Shown here piece after piece: positions 1-5,658 of a DNA stretch of 6,250 nucleotides. Under the pieces are notes generated by a model. It ran no database searches. It saw nothing but the letters and a program-made list of their open reading frames with translations, and was not told the DNA's origin. Made by a program: the position numbers and the translations under genes. How positions within the stretch are numbered: the stretch's first letter is position 1; the number at the start of each line of letters is the position of its first letter. Source of the stretch: Pseudomonadota bacterium (GTDB lineage Bacteria > Pseudomonadota > Alphaproteobacteria > Rhizobiales > Hyphomicrobiaceae); assembly GCA_023416575.1 (NCBI GenBank), contig JAEZHL010000275.1, positions 1 to 6,250 of the forward strand. Direction: 5' to 3'.

Positions 1-605
1 CCCGTCGCCGCGCGCACGTCCGCAGCGCTAATTCCCGGATGCACGCTCTCGAGCCTGAATTGCCCCCGCGTTCTGTCGAACGCAAAAACGCTTAGTCCGG
101 TCACGAGCGCATGTGGCCCGCCGGGGCGATACTCGCCTGCAGGCGAGCTGCCGGCAGCACTGATGAAATCGACTTTCGGCACCAATGTGCGCGGCGTGTG
201 CTCCTCCCGGAAGAGGATCACCCTGGGGATGAGGTGATAGAGGTAGGCCGAACCGAAAGATCCCGGAAAGCGCACCTTTGTCTGCGGATAGTCGCCGAGC
301 CCGACCAGATTGATATTGGCGTTACCGTCGATCTGTCCCCCGGACAGAAAAAAGGCGTCGATGCGCCCCTGCGCCGCGCAGTCGAACAGCTCGCGACCGC
401 CATCGGTAAATGCATTGTGCTGCCGGCTGCCCAGCAGCGAAACGCGCAGGGTGCCGCCCGAGAGTGCCCGCGCAAGCAGGGCCGCCGATCCGGGAATGGG
501 CGAGCTGTTGCCGACCGCCACATGCCTCAAACCACAAAGCATGCGCGCGATTGCACCGATCATGATTTCAGCCCGGCCAACCGCATCTGTCCGTATGCTA
601 CTCAT
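1..605 (-). CDS. CoA-transferase-like subunit B (GctB/IpdB type), 3' end beyond window
   Basis: I translated the minus strand from ATG at 605 and the frame stays open for 201 codons to the left edge, so the C-terminus is missing. The family (class I CoA-transferase, beta half) moves CoA between acids or, in IpdAB-type members, hydrolyses a ring-opened acyl-CoA; it acts in the cytoplasm with subunit A. Visible family marks are FFLSGGQIDGNANINLVG (residues 85-102), a VRFPGSFGSAYLY stretch after it, an EEHTPR...LVPKVDFIS block, a GGPHALVTGLSVFAFDR segment, and LESVHPGISAADVRAATG near the edge. Where classical members carry the catalytic glutamate in an ESG-like motif, this protein reads LLGS (57-60), so transferase chemistry is doubtful. 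The start overlaps the subunit A stop as ATGA, a sign of translational coupling. Family membership is well supported; the substrate is unknown. Confidence 0.85.
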   Translation of the reverse strand, partial: MSSIRTDAVGRAEIMIGAIARMLCGLRHVAVGNSSPIPGSAALLARALSGGTLRVSLLGSRQHNAFTDGGRELFDCAAQGRIDAFFLSGGQIDGNANINLVGLGDYPQTKVRFPGSFGSAYLYHLIPRVILFREEHTPRTLVPKVDFISAAGSSPAGEYRPGGPHALVTGLSVFAFDRTRGQFRLESVHPGISAADVRAAT

Positions 606-1429
606 GCTGTCACCTTGCCGAAGATGGCCCCATCCGCCCAGCGCCGGAAGCCCTCGTCCGTTTTCGCCGCCTCGGCGTAAGCAGCAAGCTCCGCAGCATC
701 GGCTGGATACGCGCCCGGCAGGCCGATCGGGCGAGCCCCCCCTGGCACCACCGCAATCGCCGACACATAGAGCGCCGGAATCGTGCCTGCTGCCGTGCGC
801 TCGTCAGCCAGGAAGTCGGTGTCCTCGATACGCTCGACCGTGACCAGCGTCGACTGCGCCGCATGCGCCATCAGCATCAGCTCACGCCGTACCCCGATCC
901 AGACGTTGCCGTTGCGGTCGGCCGCGCGGGCATGGAAGAGCGCCACGTCGGGCCGGATCGCAGGCAGCAGAACAATCGGGTCGCCGCCCTCACCGAAGGG
1001 ATTGTCGATCACCTTCCAGTCGGGACGGTACCGGAGCAGATCGGACCCGAGGATGCCCCGCAGCGGCATGAAGGGAATCCCCTTCTCGGCAGCTTGCAGC
1101 CCAGCGTGAATCACAGGGCATGTCGCATCCTTCATTTCGATCCGCCCCTCGCGGATCGCCGCGCCGAAGCGCGGCGGCAAGCCGTATTCGTTGAGGGTCA
1201 TCGCGGCCGCCTCGACACTTGCGACGCAGCCCGCGCCGATCAGCCAGTCGGCCTGGAAGCCGCCGCTCGGGACACCGATAAGGCGAAGATCGCGACAGCC
1301 GCGCCGGATGAGCGCTTTCACGGCCATCATGGCGCACCCCGAATAGTCCGGCGGGATCGCGAGCGCTGCGCCATCCGCAATGCGCCTGACGAGCTCTTCC
1401 AACTCGATCACTGTGGCACCGATGTGCAT
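602..1429 (-). CDS. CoA-transferase-like subunit A (GctA/IpdA type)
   Basis: A 275-residue protein of the class I CoA-transferase alpha family, partner of the overlapping downstream subunit B. Visible marks: the N-terminal fold with IPPDYSGCAMMAVKALIRRG (25-44), a glycine-rich LIGVPSGGFQADWLIGAG segment (50-67), GIPFMPLRGILGSDL (117-131), and ADRNGNVWIG (170-179), the usual AD-x-x-GN turn. I start it at ATG 1429 because GGAAGGAG lies 8 bases upstream; an in-frame TTG at 1486 would only add 19 unconserved residues. At the place where IpdA-like and GctA-like relatives, as I recall them, have a glutamate (an SE before the L-A-G-L-x-A-A helix), this protein reads ATCPVI (102-107). The pair could be a CoA-transferase, an IpdAB-like acyl-CoA hydrolase, or a related enzyme of unknown substrate. 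Length is close to the family norm. Confidence 0.85.
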   Translation of the reverse strand: MHIGATVIELEELVRRIADGAALAIPPDYSGCAMMAVKALIRRGCRDLRLIGVPSGGFQADWLIGAGCVASVEAAAMTLNEYGLPPRFGAAIREGRIEMKDATCPVIHAGLQAAEKGIPFMPLRGILGSDLLRYRPDWKVIDNPFGEGGDPIVLLPAIRPDVALFHARAADRNGNVWIGVRRELMLMAHAAQSTLVTVERIEDTDFLADERTAAGTIPALYVSAIAVVPGGARPIGLPGAYPADAAELAAYAEAAKTDEGFRRWADGAIFGKVTA

Positions 1430-1499
1430 CGGATTTGCTCCTTCCTCGCTGCCGGCGACTTTGGACTCCCCGATCCCTCTGCACAAGTCATCGGATTTG
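1427..1499. repeat. 11-bp direct repeat CATCGGATTTG, two copies
   Basis: CATCGGATTTG occurs at 1427-1437 and again at 1489-1499, 62 bases apart start to start. The left copy covers the start codon and spacer of the subunit A gene, ending just before its ribosome binding site. Two exact 11-base copies this close may be operator sites or a small duplication; chance is not excluded. Confidence 0.4.
1438..1445 (-). promoter_or_regulatory. Ribosome binding site that fixes the subunit A start
   Basis: The minus strand reads GGAAGGAG here, 8 bases before ATG at 1429. This is a near-ideal Shine-Dalgarno sequence and decides against the upstream TTG at 1486. Confidence 0.8.
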
Positions 1500-1624
1500 T
1501 GCTGTAATCGGCAGTATGCTGCGCATCTGGGCCTATCGCCGAGCGCGGCCTACTGCATGCGCTGATCAAGGCCACTGGATCCCAGGCACGTCATCGCAGT
1601 CTCACACAAGCTGGTACCGGCAGC

Positions 1625-1654
1625 CTTCGTCAGCGGCTTGACGAAGCGACGTCA
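1625..1654. promoter_or_regulatory. Alternating CGTCA/TGACG half-sites (possible operator or leader hairpin)
   Basis: CTTCGTCA (1625-1632) and TGACGAAG (1639-1646) form a perfect 8-bp inverted repeat around six bases. The right arm's TGACG (1639-1643) can instead pair with CGTCA at 1650-1654, again around six bases. The half-site therefore appears at 1628, 1639 and 1650, exactly 11 bases apart and in alternating orientation, about one helical turn each. It ends 25 bases before the SMP-30 start codon. It could bind a dimeric regulator cooperatively or form two competing leader hairpins. No regulator gene is in the window. Confidence 0.45.
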
Positions 1655-1664
1655 CAACAACCAC

Positions 1665-1670
1665 GGAGGA
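1665..1670 (+). promoter_or_regulatory. Ribosome binding site that fixes the SMP-30 gene start
   Basis: GGAGGA sits 9 bases before ATG at 1680. It selects this start over the in-frame TTG at 1638, which lies inside the inverted repeat and would add 14 unconserved residues before the Tat signal. Confidence 0.8.
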
Positions 1671-1679
1671 AGCCAGCCC

Positions 1680-2828
1680 ATGCCTCGAGTCCAGCTTCAT
1701 AAGTTCGTCGACCTTGCCAAGCCGATCCGCACACGCCAGGAGCGCCATACCGAGCTGAGCCGCCGCGGCTTCCTTGGCGCTGCGGCGGGGCTGGCCGCCC
1801 TGACGTCGATGCCCAAGGACACCTTCGCGCGCAACTTCGGCCCTGATGCGCCACCCCAGCGCTATCCTGATCCCGACATCCTGGTTCTGGACAAGCGGTT
1901 CAAATACAAGCTCGGCAACACGCCGATCCAGCGCCTCTACACGGGCACGCTATGGGCCGAAGGGCCCGCCTGGTCCGGTGTCGGGCGCTATCTTCTGTGG
2001 AGCGACATTCCCAATGACGAGAACCTGCGCTTCCTGGAGGAGGACAGTCACGTCGCCCGCCGCTTCCGTTCCCCCGCCGGCAACAGCAACGGGAATACGT
2101 TCGATTTCGAGGGACGCCAGATCGCCTGCCAGCACGGAACCCGCAAGGTCGTCCGCTACGAGCACAACGGCAAGACGACCGTGCTCGCGGACAAGGTCGA
2201 CGGCAAGGAGCTCAATGCGCCGAACGACGTCTTGGTGCATCCAGACGACGGCGCCATCTGGTTCACTGATCCGGGCTACGGCTCGCTGATGGAGTACGAA
2301 GGCAACCGGCTGCCGGAGAGCGCGAACAACCCCAGCCCGCTGCAGAAGGAAGCGATCTACAGGATCGATGCGAAGTCGGGCGCCATCACCCGCGTCGCCG
2401 ACGAGCCGCTCAAGCCGAACGGCCTGTGCTTCTCGCCCGACTACAAGCGCATGTACGTCGCCGACACGGGCATCTCCCACTATCCCGACGCCAAGAGCCA
2501 GATCTGGGTCTACGACCTCGATGGCACGACGAAGCTCAAGAACCCACGCACGTTCGTCAACATGGAGTGGAACGGCAAGACGGGCTTTGCCGACGGCATC
2601 CGCTGCGACGAGGACGGCAACGTGTGGTCGAGCGCCGGCTGGGTCGGCGACGGCTATGACGGGGTGCATGTGTTCGCGCCGGACGGAACCCGCATCGGCC
2701 AGATCCGCCTGCCGGAGATCTGCTCGAACGTCTGCTTCGGCGGCTCCAAGCGCAACCGGCTGTTTATGACAGCCAGCCAGTCGCTCTATTCCGTTTACGT
2801 TGAAACGCGCGGCGCGCACATCACCTGA
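1680..2828 (+). CDS. Tat-exported SMP-30/gluconolactonase/LRE-family protein
   Basis: A 382-residue protein. The N-terminus has a twin-arginine signal, SRRGFLG at 27-33, followed by a hydrophobic AAAGLAAL stretch and a plausible cleavage after TFA (residue 50), so it should reach the periplasm folded, perhaps with its metal bound. The mature part is a six-bladed beta-propeller of the SMP-30 family, whose members hydrolyse sugar lactones or other lactones using one divalent metal. The likely metal and substrate residues by motif are Glu94 (AEGPAW), Asn182 (NAPNDV), Asn247 (KPNGL) and Asp305 (FADGIRCDE), so the active site looks intact. Repeated blade motifs such as GAIWFTDPGYG, MYVADTG and GNVWSSAGW are visible. 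It lies divergent to the CoA-transferase operon and ahead of leuB, with a hairpin after its stop. The actual substrate cannot be read; gluconolactone is only the family default. Confidence 0.9.
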   Translation: MPRVQLHKFVDLAKPIRTRQERHTELSRRGFLGAAAGLAALTSMPKDTFARNFGPDAPPQRYPDPDILVLDKRFKYKLGNTPIQRLYTGTLWAEGPAWSGVGRYLLWSDIPNDENLRFLEEDSHVARRFRSPAGNSNGNTFDFEGRQIACQHGTRKVVRYEHNGKTTVLADKVDGKELNAPNDVLVHPDDGAIWFTDPGYGSLMEYEGNRLPESANNPSPLQKEAIYRIDAKSGAITRVADEPLKPNGLCFSPDYKRMYVADTGISHYPDAKSQIWVYDLDGTTKLKNPRTFVNMEWNGKTGFADGIRCDEDGNVWSSAGWVGDGYDGVHVFAPDGTRIGQIRLPEICSNVCFGGSKRNRLFMTASQSLYSVYVETRGAHIT

Positions 2829-2854
2829 CGCACCCAGGGGCCCTGCGACCCTGC

Positions 2855-2883
2855 CTCCCCGCCCCACGAGGGCGGGGAGATTT
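2855..2883 (+). terminator. Hairpin terminator-like element after the SMP-30 gene
   Basis: CTCCCCGCCC (2855-2864) pairs perfectly with GGGCGGGGAG (2870-2879) around a five-base CACGA loop. Only a short ATTT follows, so the U-tract is weak. It lies 26 bases after the SMP-30 stop and likely ends that transcript at least partly; it may also be a dispersed palindromic repeat. Confidence 0.6.
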
Positions 2884-2956
2884 GCCTTGCTTGCGTATCG
2901 CGCCACAGCGGGCTAGCAAAACGGCGGAACGCCCCAACTGACGGAACCGCTGAGAA

Positions 2957-4066
2957 ATGCCCACGCACAAACTGCTGCTGCTCCCCGGCGACGGAATCGG
3001 AGTCGAGGTGATGGCCGAGGTCGAGCGCGTCCTCGAATTCTTCAACAAGAAGAGCAACGCCAAGTTCGAAACCACCTCTGACCTCGTCGGCGGCGCCGCG
3101 ATCGACAAGCACGGCACGCCGCTGACGGATGCGACGCTCGCCAAGGCGCAGGAGGCCGATGCCGTCCTGTTCGGATCCGTCGGCGGTCCGAAGTGGGACA
3201 AGGTGCCCTACGAGATCCGACCCGAAGCCGGCTTGCTGAGGCTGCGGCGCGAGCTCGACCTGTTCGCCAACCTGCGCCCCGCAATCTGCTACCCCGCGCT
3301 GGCCGAGGCTTCGTCCCTCAAGCGGGAGCTGGTCGAGGGTCTGGACATCCTGATCCTGCGCGAGCTGACCGGCGGCACGTACTTCGGCGAGCCGAAGGAG
3401 ATCGTGACACTCGAGAACGGCGAGAAGCGCGCCGTCGACACCACCGTCTATACGACGCACGAGATCGAGCGCATCGCCCTCGTTGCCTTCGATCTCGCCC
3501 GGAAGCGCGGCGGCAAGGTCCACTCCGCCGAAAAGCGCAACGTCATGAAGACCGGCGTGCTCTGGAACGAGGTCGTCACCGAGACGCACAAGAAGCATGG
3601 CCAGGGCGTGGAGCTGCATCACATCCTCGCCGACAACTGCGCCATGCAGCTCGTGCGCAATCCGAAGCAGTTCGACGTGATCGTCTGCGACAACCTCTTC
3701 GGCGACATTCTCTCCGATGAGGCGGCGATGATGACCGGCTCGCTCGGGATGCTGCCCTCGGCCTCGCTCGGCGCGCCAGACGCCTCGGGGCGGCGCAAGG
3801 CGCTCTACGAGCCCGTGCACGGCTCGGCACCGGACATCGCGGGCCAGGGCAAGGCAAACCCGATCGCCACGATTGCGAGCTTCGGCATGGCACTGCGCTA
3901 CTCGTTCGATATGGCGCGGGAGGCTGACCTGGTCGATAAGGCCATCGCCGGCGCGCTCGAGCGCGGCCTGCGCACGGGCGACATCATGCAGCCCAACATG
4001 CGGCTGGTCAGCACGTCGGAGATGGGCAGCGCCATCATCGAGGAGCTGGAGCGGCTTAGCGCCTAA
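2957..4066 (+). CDS. leuB: 3-isopropylmalate dehydrogenase
   Basis: A 369-residue cytoplasmic enzyme that oxidises and decarboxylates 3-isopropylmalate with NAD in leucine synthesis; length is typical. The start (MPTHKLLLLPGDGIG) matches the family N-terminus, though the ribosome binding site is weak (CGGAA, about 10 bases upstream). Active-site features by motif: the isopropyl-recognising EAGLLRLRRE (Glu90, Leu93, Leu94, Arg97), FANLRP (Arg107), RELTGGTYFGEP (Arg135, Tyr142), Lys193/Asn195, metal-binding Asp226, Asp250 and Asp254 in NLFGDILSDEAAMMTG, and the NAD-loop HGSAPDIAG with Asp293. The lysine segment reads SAEKRNVMKTG instead of the more common VDKANVL, and GDGIG is followed by Val rather than Pro. 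No other leu gene is nearby, so this could be a second copy or a relative acting on another 2-hydroxy acid; the isopropyl-site leucines favour LeuB itself. Confidence 0.9.
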   Translation: MPTHKLLLLPGDGIGVEVMAEVERVLEFFNKKSNAKFETTSDLVGGAAIDKHGTPLTDATLAKAQEADAVLFGSVGGPKWDKVPYEIRPEAGLLRLRRELDLFANLRPAICYPALAEASSLKRELVEGLDILILRELTGGTYFGEPKEIVTLENGEKRAVDTTVYTTHEIERIALVAFDLARKRGGKVHSAEKRNVMKTGVLWNEVVTETHKKHGQGVELHHILADNCAMQLVRNPKQFDVIVCDNLFGDILSDEAAMMTGSLGMLPSASLGAPDASGRRKALYEPVHGSAPDIAGQGKANPIATIASFGMALRYSFDMAREADLVDKAIAGALERGLRTGDIMQPNMRLVSTSEMGSAIIEELERLSA

Positions 4067-4067
4067 T

Positions 4068-4081
4068 CTCTTCGAGAAGAG
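4068..4081 (+). terminator. Small hairpin directly after the leuB stop
   Basis: CTCTT (4068-4072) pairs with AAGAG (4077-4081) around CGAG, starting one base after the TAA stop. It is short and has no T-tract. It probably acts with the larger hairpin at 4091-4138, or protects the mRNA end. Confidence 0.35.
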
Positions 4082-4090
4082 GCAGATTGC

Positions 4091-4140
4091 GGGGCCAGGT
4101 GAGGGGCTAGGTAACGCCGGATCCCCTCACCCGGCCCTTT
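4091..4140 (+). terminator. Long stem-loop with T-run after leuB (terminator or REP-like palindrome)
   Basis: GGTGAGGGG (4098-4106) pairs with CCCCTCACC (4123-4131). The stem extends outward past one A/C mismatch by GGGGCC (4091-4096) against GGCCCT (4133-4138, last pair G-T). The loop is 16 bases and a short TTT follows. The CCCCTCACCCGGCCC style resembles dispersed palindromic elements of many Hyphomicrobiales genomes, as recalled. Either role would separate leuB from the protease gene. Confidence 0.6.
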
Positions 4141-4155
4141 CCACGTCATACAGCC

Positions 4156-4170
4156 GCGACGGTACGTCGC
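4156..4170. repeat. Perfect short inverted repeat GCGACG-GTA-CGTCGC
   Basis: Two six-base arms flank GTA, 22 bases before the candidate -35 of the protease promoter. It may be an operator. A three-base loop makes an RNA hairpin less likely, and chance is possible in G+C-rich DNA. Confidence 0.3.
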
Positions 4171-4191
4171 TGGAACCACAACCGCCCGAGA

Positions 4192-4221
4192 TTGACCCCC
4201 AGCAGCTCTCAATCATAGGAT
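4192..4221 (+). promoter_or_regulatory. Candidate sigma70-type promoter for the metalloprotease gene
   Basis: TTGACC (4192-4197, five of six consensus bases) and TAGGAT (4216-4221, four of six) are 18 bases apart. Transcription would begin near 4228, giving a leader of about 80 bases that contains the hairpin at 4266-4299. Prediction by eye only. Confidence 0.4.
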
Positions 4222-4265
4222 TTGTTGTAGAGCCTCCTGCGGCACCGCGGACAGCCCAACACATG

Positions 4266-4299
4266 CCGGGCTGCCGAACGAACGCCGTCGGCAACCCGG
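4266..4299 (+). promoter_or_regulatory. Leader hairpin reaching the metalloprotease ribosome binding site
   Basis: TGCCGA (4272-4277) pairs with TCGGCA (4288-4293) around ten bases. After one C/A mismatch the stem continues with CCGGG (4266-4270) against CCCGG (4295-4299). The right arm covers the first bases of the GGGGGA ribosome binding site (4298-4303), which is 3 bases from ATG 4307. Folding could therefore lower translation initiation. Confidence 0.45.
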
Positions 4300-4306
4300 G
4301 GGATCA

Positions 4307-5041
4307 ATGCGCAAATTCTTCGTTCTCGCGTCGATCGCGGCCCTTATCGCTAGCTTTGCGAGCGTGAACGCACAGGGTCTGTTCGGGTTCCGCCACCTGA
4401 AGCTCGATGGCGTGCAGGTCGCCTGGAACGCCTGGACGGGTGAGGCCAAGCCAGCCCACGTCACCTATGCCTTCGCGCGCTCCCGGATCGAAACACCGAA
4501 CGCGATCAACTGCGGCGCGATCGGCCCCATCGACCCCATCCTGAATCGCTCCAACCTCGCCGGCGAAGCCTTCCGGAAAGAGGTTCGGGCAGCGTTCGAT
4601 CTGTGGGAGTCGGTCATCGACATCACGTTCACCGAGACCGACGACCCGGAAAGGGCTGGCATCCTCATCGGTGCGCAACTCGAGCCGACGGGCTGGGCAT
4701 TCGCCAACGTGTCCTACAAGCCGGGCCAGGGGCATGCCCGCAGCATCGAGCGCTCGCTCATCTGCTTAAATCCGGAGCAGCGTTGGAAGATCGGCTTCGA
4801 TGGCAATCTCGCGGTCTATGACATTCGCTATACGACCGCGCACGAGATCGGCCACGCGATCGGGCTCGATCATCCCGGCGCGCCTGGCCAGGTCATGCAT
4901 CACCGCTACGAAGAACGGTTCCGGACGCTCCAGGCGGGCGACATCCAAGGCGCCGCCCTGCTTTACGGCCTGCGCACGCCACCCCATGAGGGCAAGCAGC
5001 AGCCGGAAACGGCCGTCGCCACGGCGACCGCACGCGAATAG
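4307..5041 (+). CDS. Secreted matrixin-type (M10-like) zinc metalloprotease
   Basis: A 244-residue protein with an N-terminal Sec signal peptide (MRKFF, a hydrophobic run to about residue 20, cleavage likely after NAQ or VNA), so it is exported. The zinc site HEIGHAIGLDH spans 179-189: His179, catalytic Glu180, His183, Gly186, His189, the HExxHxxGxxH signature of metzincins. Met197 in QVMHHRYEE is the likely Met-turn. Upstream, AFDLWESVIDITFTET (96-111) followed by AGILIGAQ is the matrixin helix and edge-strand pattern, and GDIQGAALLYG (211-221) is the usual closing helix. No propeptide with a PRCGxPD cysteine switch is seen between the signal and the catalytic domain; the only nearby cysteine is Cys69 in NCGAIG. 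The last 20 or so residues are low-complexity. The substrate is unknown. Its neighbours give no functional link. Confidence 0.85.
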   Translation: MRKFFVLASIAALIASFASVNAQGLFGFRHLKLDGVQVAWNAWTGEAKPAHVTYAFARSRIETPNAINCGAIGPIDPILNRSNLAGEAFRKEVRAAFDLWESVIDITFTETDDPERAGILIGAQLEPTGWAFANVSYKPGQGHARSIERSLICLNPEQRWKIGFDGNLAVYDIRYTTAHEIGHAIGLDHPGAPGQVMHHRYEERFRTLQAGDIQGAALLYGLRTPPHEGKQQPETAVATATARE

Positions 5042-5062
5042 CACCTTAGCGCTCGGCGGGCC

Positions 5063-5091
5063 TTGACGGTCGCTGAACCGGGTGGACAAAT
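5063..5091 (+). promoter_or_regulatory. Candidate promoter for the decarboxylase operon
   Basis: TTGACG (5063-5068, five of six consensus bases) and ACAAAT (5086-5091, three of six) are 17 bases apart. The weak -10 suits a regulated promoter. Transcription would begin near 5098, about 36 bases before the start codon. Confidence 0.4.
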
Positions 5092-5099
5092 CCACTGGT
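5077..5099. promoter_or_regulatory. Imperfect inverted repeat over the -10 (possible operator)
   Basis: GTGGA (5082-5086) and TCCAC (5091-5095) flank CAAA. With a small bulge, ACC (5077-5079) and GGT (5097-5099) extend the symmetry. It sits over the predicted -10 and start point, where a repressor would block transcription. Confidence 0.35.
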
Positions 5100-5133
5100 C
5101 GCGGCCCGACCGCCCCTGCCAGAGCGTGAACAC

Positions 5134-5658
5134 ATGACTCCTTCCGACCATTGGTCATCCGACGTTTTTCGCGAGATGACCGCGCGGGACATCCGCACCG
5201 TCTGCACCGTGCCCGATGGCGGGCTCACTCAGCTCCTCAATCTCGTCAAAGCCGATCCTCAGCGGCGTCTTGTGACGCTGACCACCGAGGAGGAGGGCAT
5301 CGGCATCGCCACGGGCTGCTGGCTCGGCGGCGAACGCGCCATGATCGCCATGCAGTCGTCCGGTGTTGGCAACTGCATCAATGCACTCGGCCTTCCGGCA
5401 GCACTGCGCGCACCCTGCCTGATGCTGATCACCATGCGAGGGCAATGGGGCGAATTCAATCCGTGGCAGGTACCGATGGGCCAGGGCGCGCGCCCGGTCC
5501 TCGAGACCATGGGCGTCAAGTGCTTCCCGGTCGATAAGGCGGGCGAAATCGCCGAGACATTCGCCGCGGCCGCGGACCTCGCCTTCCATGGCCGCCTGTC
5601 GGCCGCAGTCCTTGTCAGCCAGCGTGTCATCGGCGCGAAGGGGTTCGGACAGAAATGA
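5134..5658 (+). CDS. Thiamine-diphosphate enzyme, N-terminal-type subunit (ComD/phosphonopyruvate decarboxylase-like alpha)
   Basis: A 174-residue cytoplasmic protein corresponding to the PYR (pyrimidine-binding) half of a thiamine-diphosphate decarboxylase; full-length enzymes carry both halves in one chain. Visible marks: VPDGGLTQLLNL (26-37), TTEEEGIGIATGCWLGGERA (50-69) with the glutamates that contact the cofactor's pyrimidine ring, MQSSGVGNCINALGLP (73-88), and MRGQWGEFNPWQVPMGQ (101-117). These resemble sulfopyruvate decarboxylase alpha (ComD) and phosphonopyruvate decarboxylase. The likely reaction is decarboxylation of a 2-oxo acid to an aldehyde. The ribosome binding site is weak (AGAG, about 9 bases before ATG). 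The stop overlaps the next gene's start as ATGA, so the two subunits are probably made in equal amounts. The substrate cannot be decided here: no phosphonate or sulfonate gene is in the window. Confidence 0.85.
   Translation: MTPSDHWSSDVFREMTARDIRTVCTVPDGGLTQLLNLVKADPQRRLVTLTTEEEGIGIATGCWLGGERAMIAMQSSGVGNCINALGLPAALRAPCLMLITMRGQWGEFNPWQVPMGQGARPVLETMGVKCFPVDKAGEIAETFAAAADLAFHGRLSAAVLVSQRVIGAKGFGQK

Larger units (their letters stand above)
1430..1679. other. Divergent intergenic region between CoA-transferase operon and SMP-30 gene
   Basis: About 250 bases separate the two divergently oriented start codons, enough for two promoters and shared control. I see no convincing coding sequence in it: the open frames are short and carry no family motif. 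It holds an 11-bp direct repeat (copies at 1427-1437 and 1489-1499), a CGTCA at 1589-1593, and the alternating half-site cluster at 1625-1654. I could not find a convincing -35/-10 pair for either gene. Confidence 0.6.

Noticed and set aside
111..680. Plus-strand open frame of 189 codons at the left edge
   Set aside because: The opposite strand encodes subunit B with clear family motifs through the whole interval; the plus-strand product shows none.
863..1507. Plus-strand open frame of 214 codons over the CoA-transferase subunit A gene
   Set aside because: It is an antisense shadow; the minus strand carries the conserved protein with a strong ribosome binding site.
1435..1641. Short plus-strand open frames in the divergent intergenic region
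   Set aside because: No good ribosome binding site, no motif, odd composition; more likely regulatory DNA.
1638..1660. TTGACG as a -35 box for the SMP-30 gene
   Set aside because: No -10-like sequence lies 16-18 bases downstream, and the bases are part of the alternating half-site cluster.
1950..2906. Minus-strand open frame of 318 codons opposite the SMP-30 gene
   Set aside because: The composition is rich in Val, Ala, Arg and Asp with no domain pattern, and it mirrors the codons of the well-supported SMP-30 gene.
2891..2919. TTGCGT and TAGCAA, 17 bases apart, as a leuB promoter
   Set aside because: Only three of six bases match at each box, so it is no better than chance here.
2795..3820. 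Long minus-strand open frame of 341 codons opposite leuB
   Set aside because: It is the antisense shadow of leuB in G+C-rich DNA; its translation shows no family motif, while the plus strand gives a complete LeuB.
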